This document shows positions 5,616 to 5,619 of a stretch of DNA of 5,619 nt, one piece after another. The position numbers and the translations under genes are program-made. Source of the stretch: Clostridia bacterium (GTDB taxonomy: Bacteria > Bacillota > Clostridia > Christensenellales > Borkfalkiaceae); contig JAGCLN010000057.1 of assembly GCA_017646945.1 (NCBI GenBank), positions 1 through 5,619 of the forward strand, written 5' to 3'. A model generated the notes under the pieces. It saw nothing but the letters and a program-made list of their open reading frames with translations, was not told where the DNA came from and did no database searches. Numbering within the stretch: position 1 is the first letter of the stretch; every line of letters starts with the position of its first letter.

Positions 5616-5619
5616 ATTA

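Overview
This is an AT-rich bacterial chromosomal segment. It has strong AGGAGG-type ribosome binding sites, textbook sigma-A promoters, a bL33 with an intact four-cysteine zinc ribbon, and the rpmG-secE-nusG-rplK-rplA gene order. Together these suggest a low-GC Firmicutes-type organism, most likely an uncultured clostridial lineage. That placement is inferred from gene style and not from a search.

Layout: (1) Positions 1-177 hold no gene. They contain one copy of a structured interspersed repeat, three evenly spaced TTAAAAAATC words and a small hairpin. (2) Positions 178-3071, minus strand, hold a two-gene potassium uptake operon. A promoter at 3043-3071 is followed by trkA (regulatory NAD-binding subunit), then trkH (membrane channel subunit), then a strong intrinsic terminator at 178-203. 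(3) The divergent intergenic region 3011-3243 carries back-to-back promoters for trkA and for the ribosomal/transcription operon. It also holds an AT-rich UP-like stretch, an imperfect palindrome and a leader hairpin. (4) Positions 3161-5487, plus strand, hold rpmG (bL33), secE, nusG, rplK (uL11) and rplA (uL1). This is the usual translation/secretion/transcription cluster, which normally continues into rplJ-rplL and rpoBC. (5) Positions 5488-5619 hold the second copy of the structured repeat, running to the window edge.

Two non-coding signals stand out. First, both rplK and rplA are preceded by an mRNA copy of the L1-binding site of 23S rRNA (GUGGGAG paired across to UACCAC). This implies that L1 represses each gene separately by covering its ribosome binding site. 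Second, the sequences at 1-95 and 5520-5615 are about 62% identical by my hand count. They fold into the same two-tier hairpin, with six base pairs changed on both sides so that pairing is kept. This looks like a genome-interspersed structured element that I cannot assign to a named family.

The genes themselves are ordinary housekeeping genes. I see no new multi-gene system, and the repeat is the best candidate for something undescribed.
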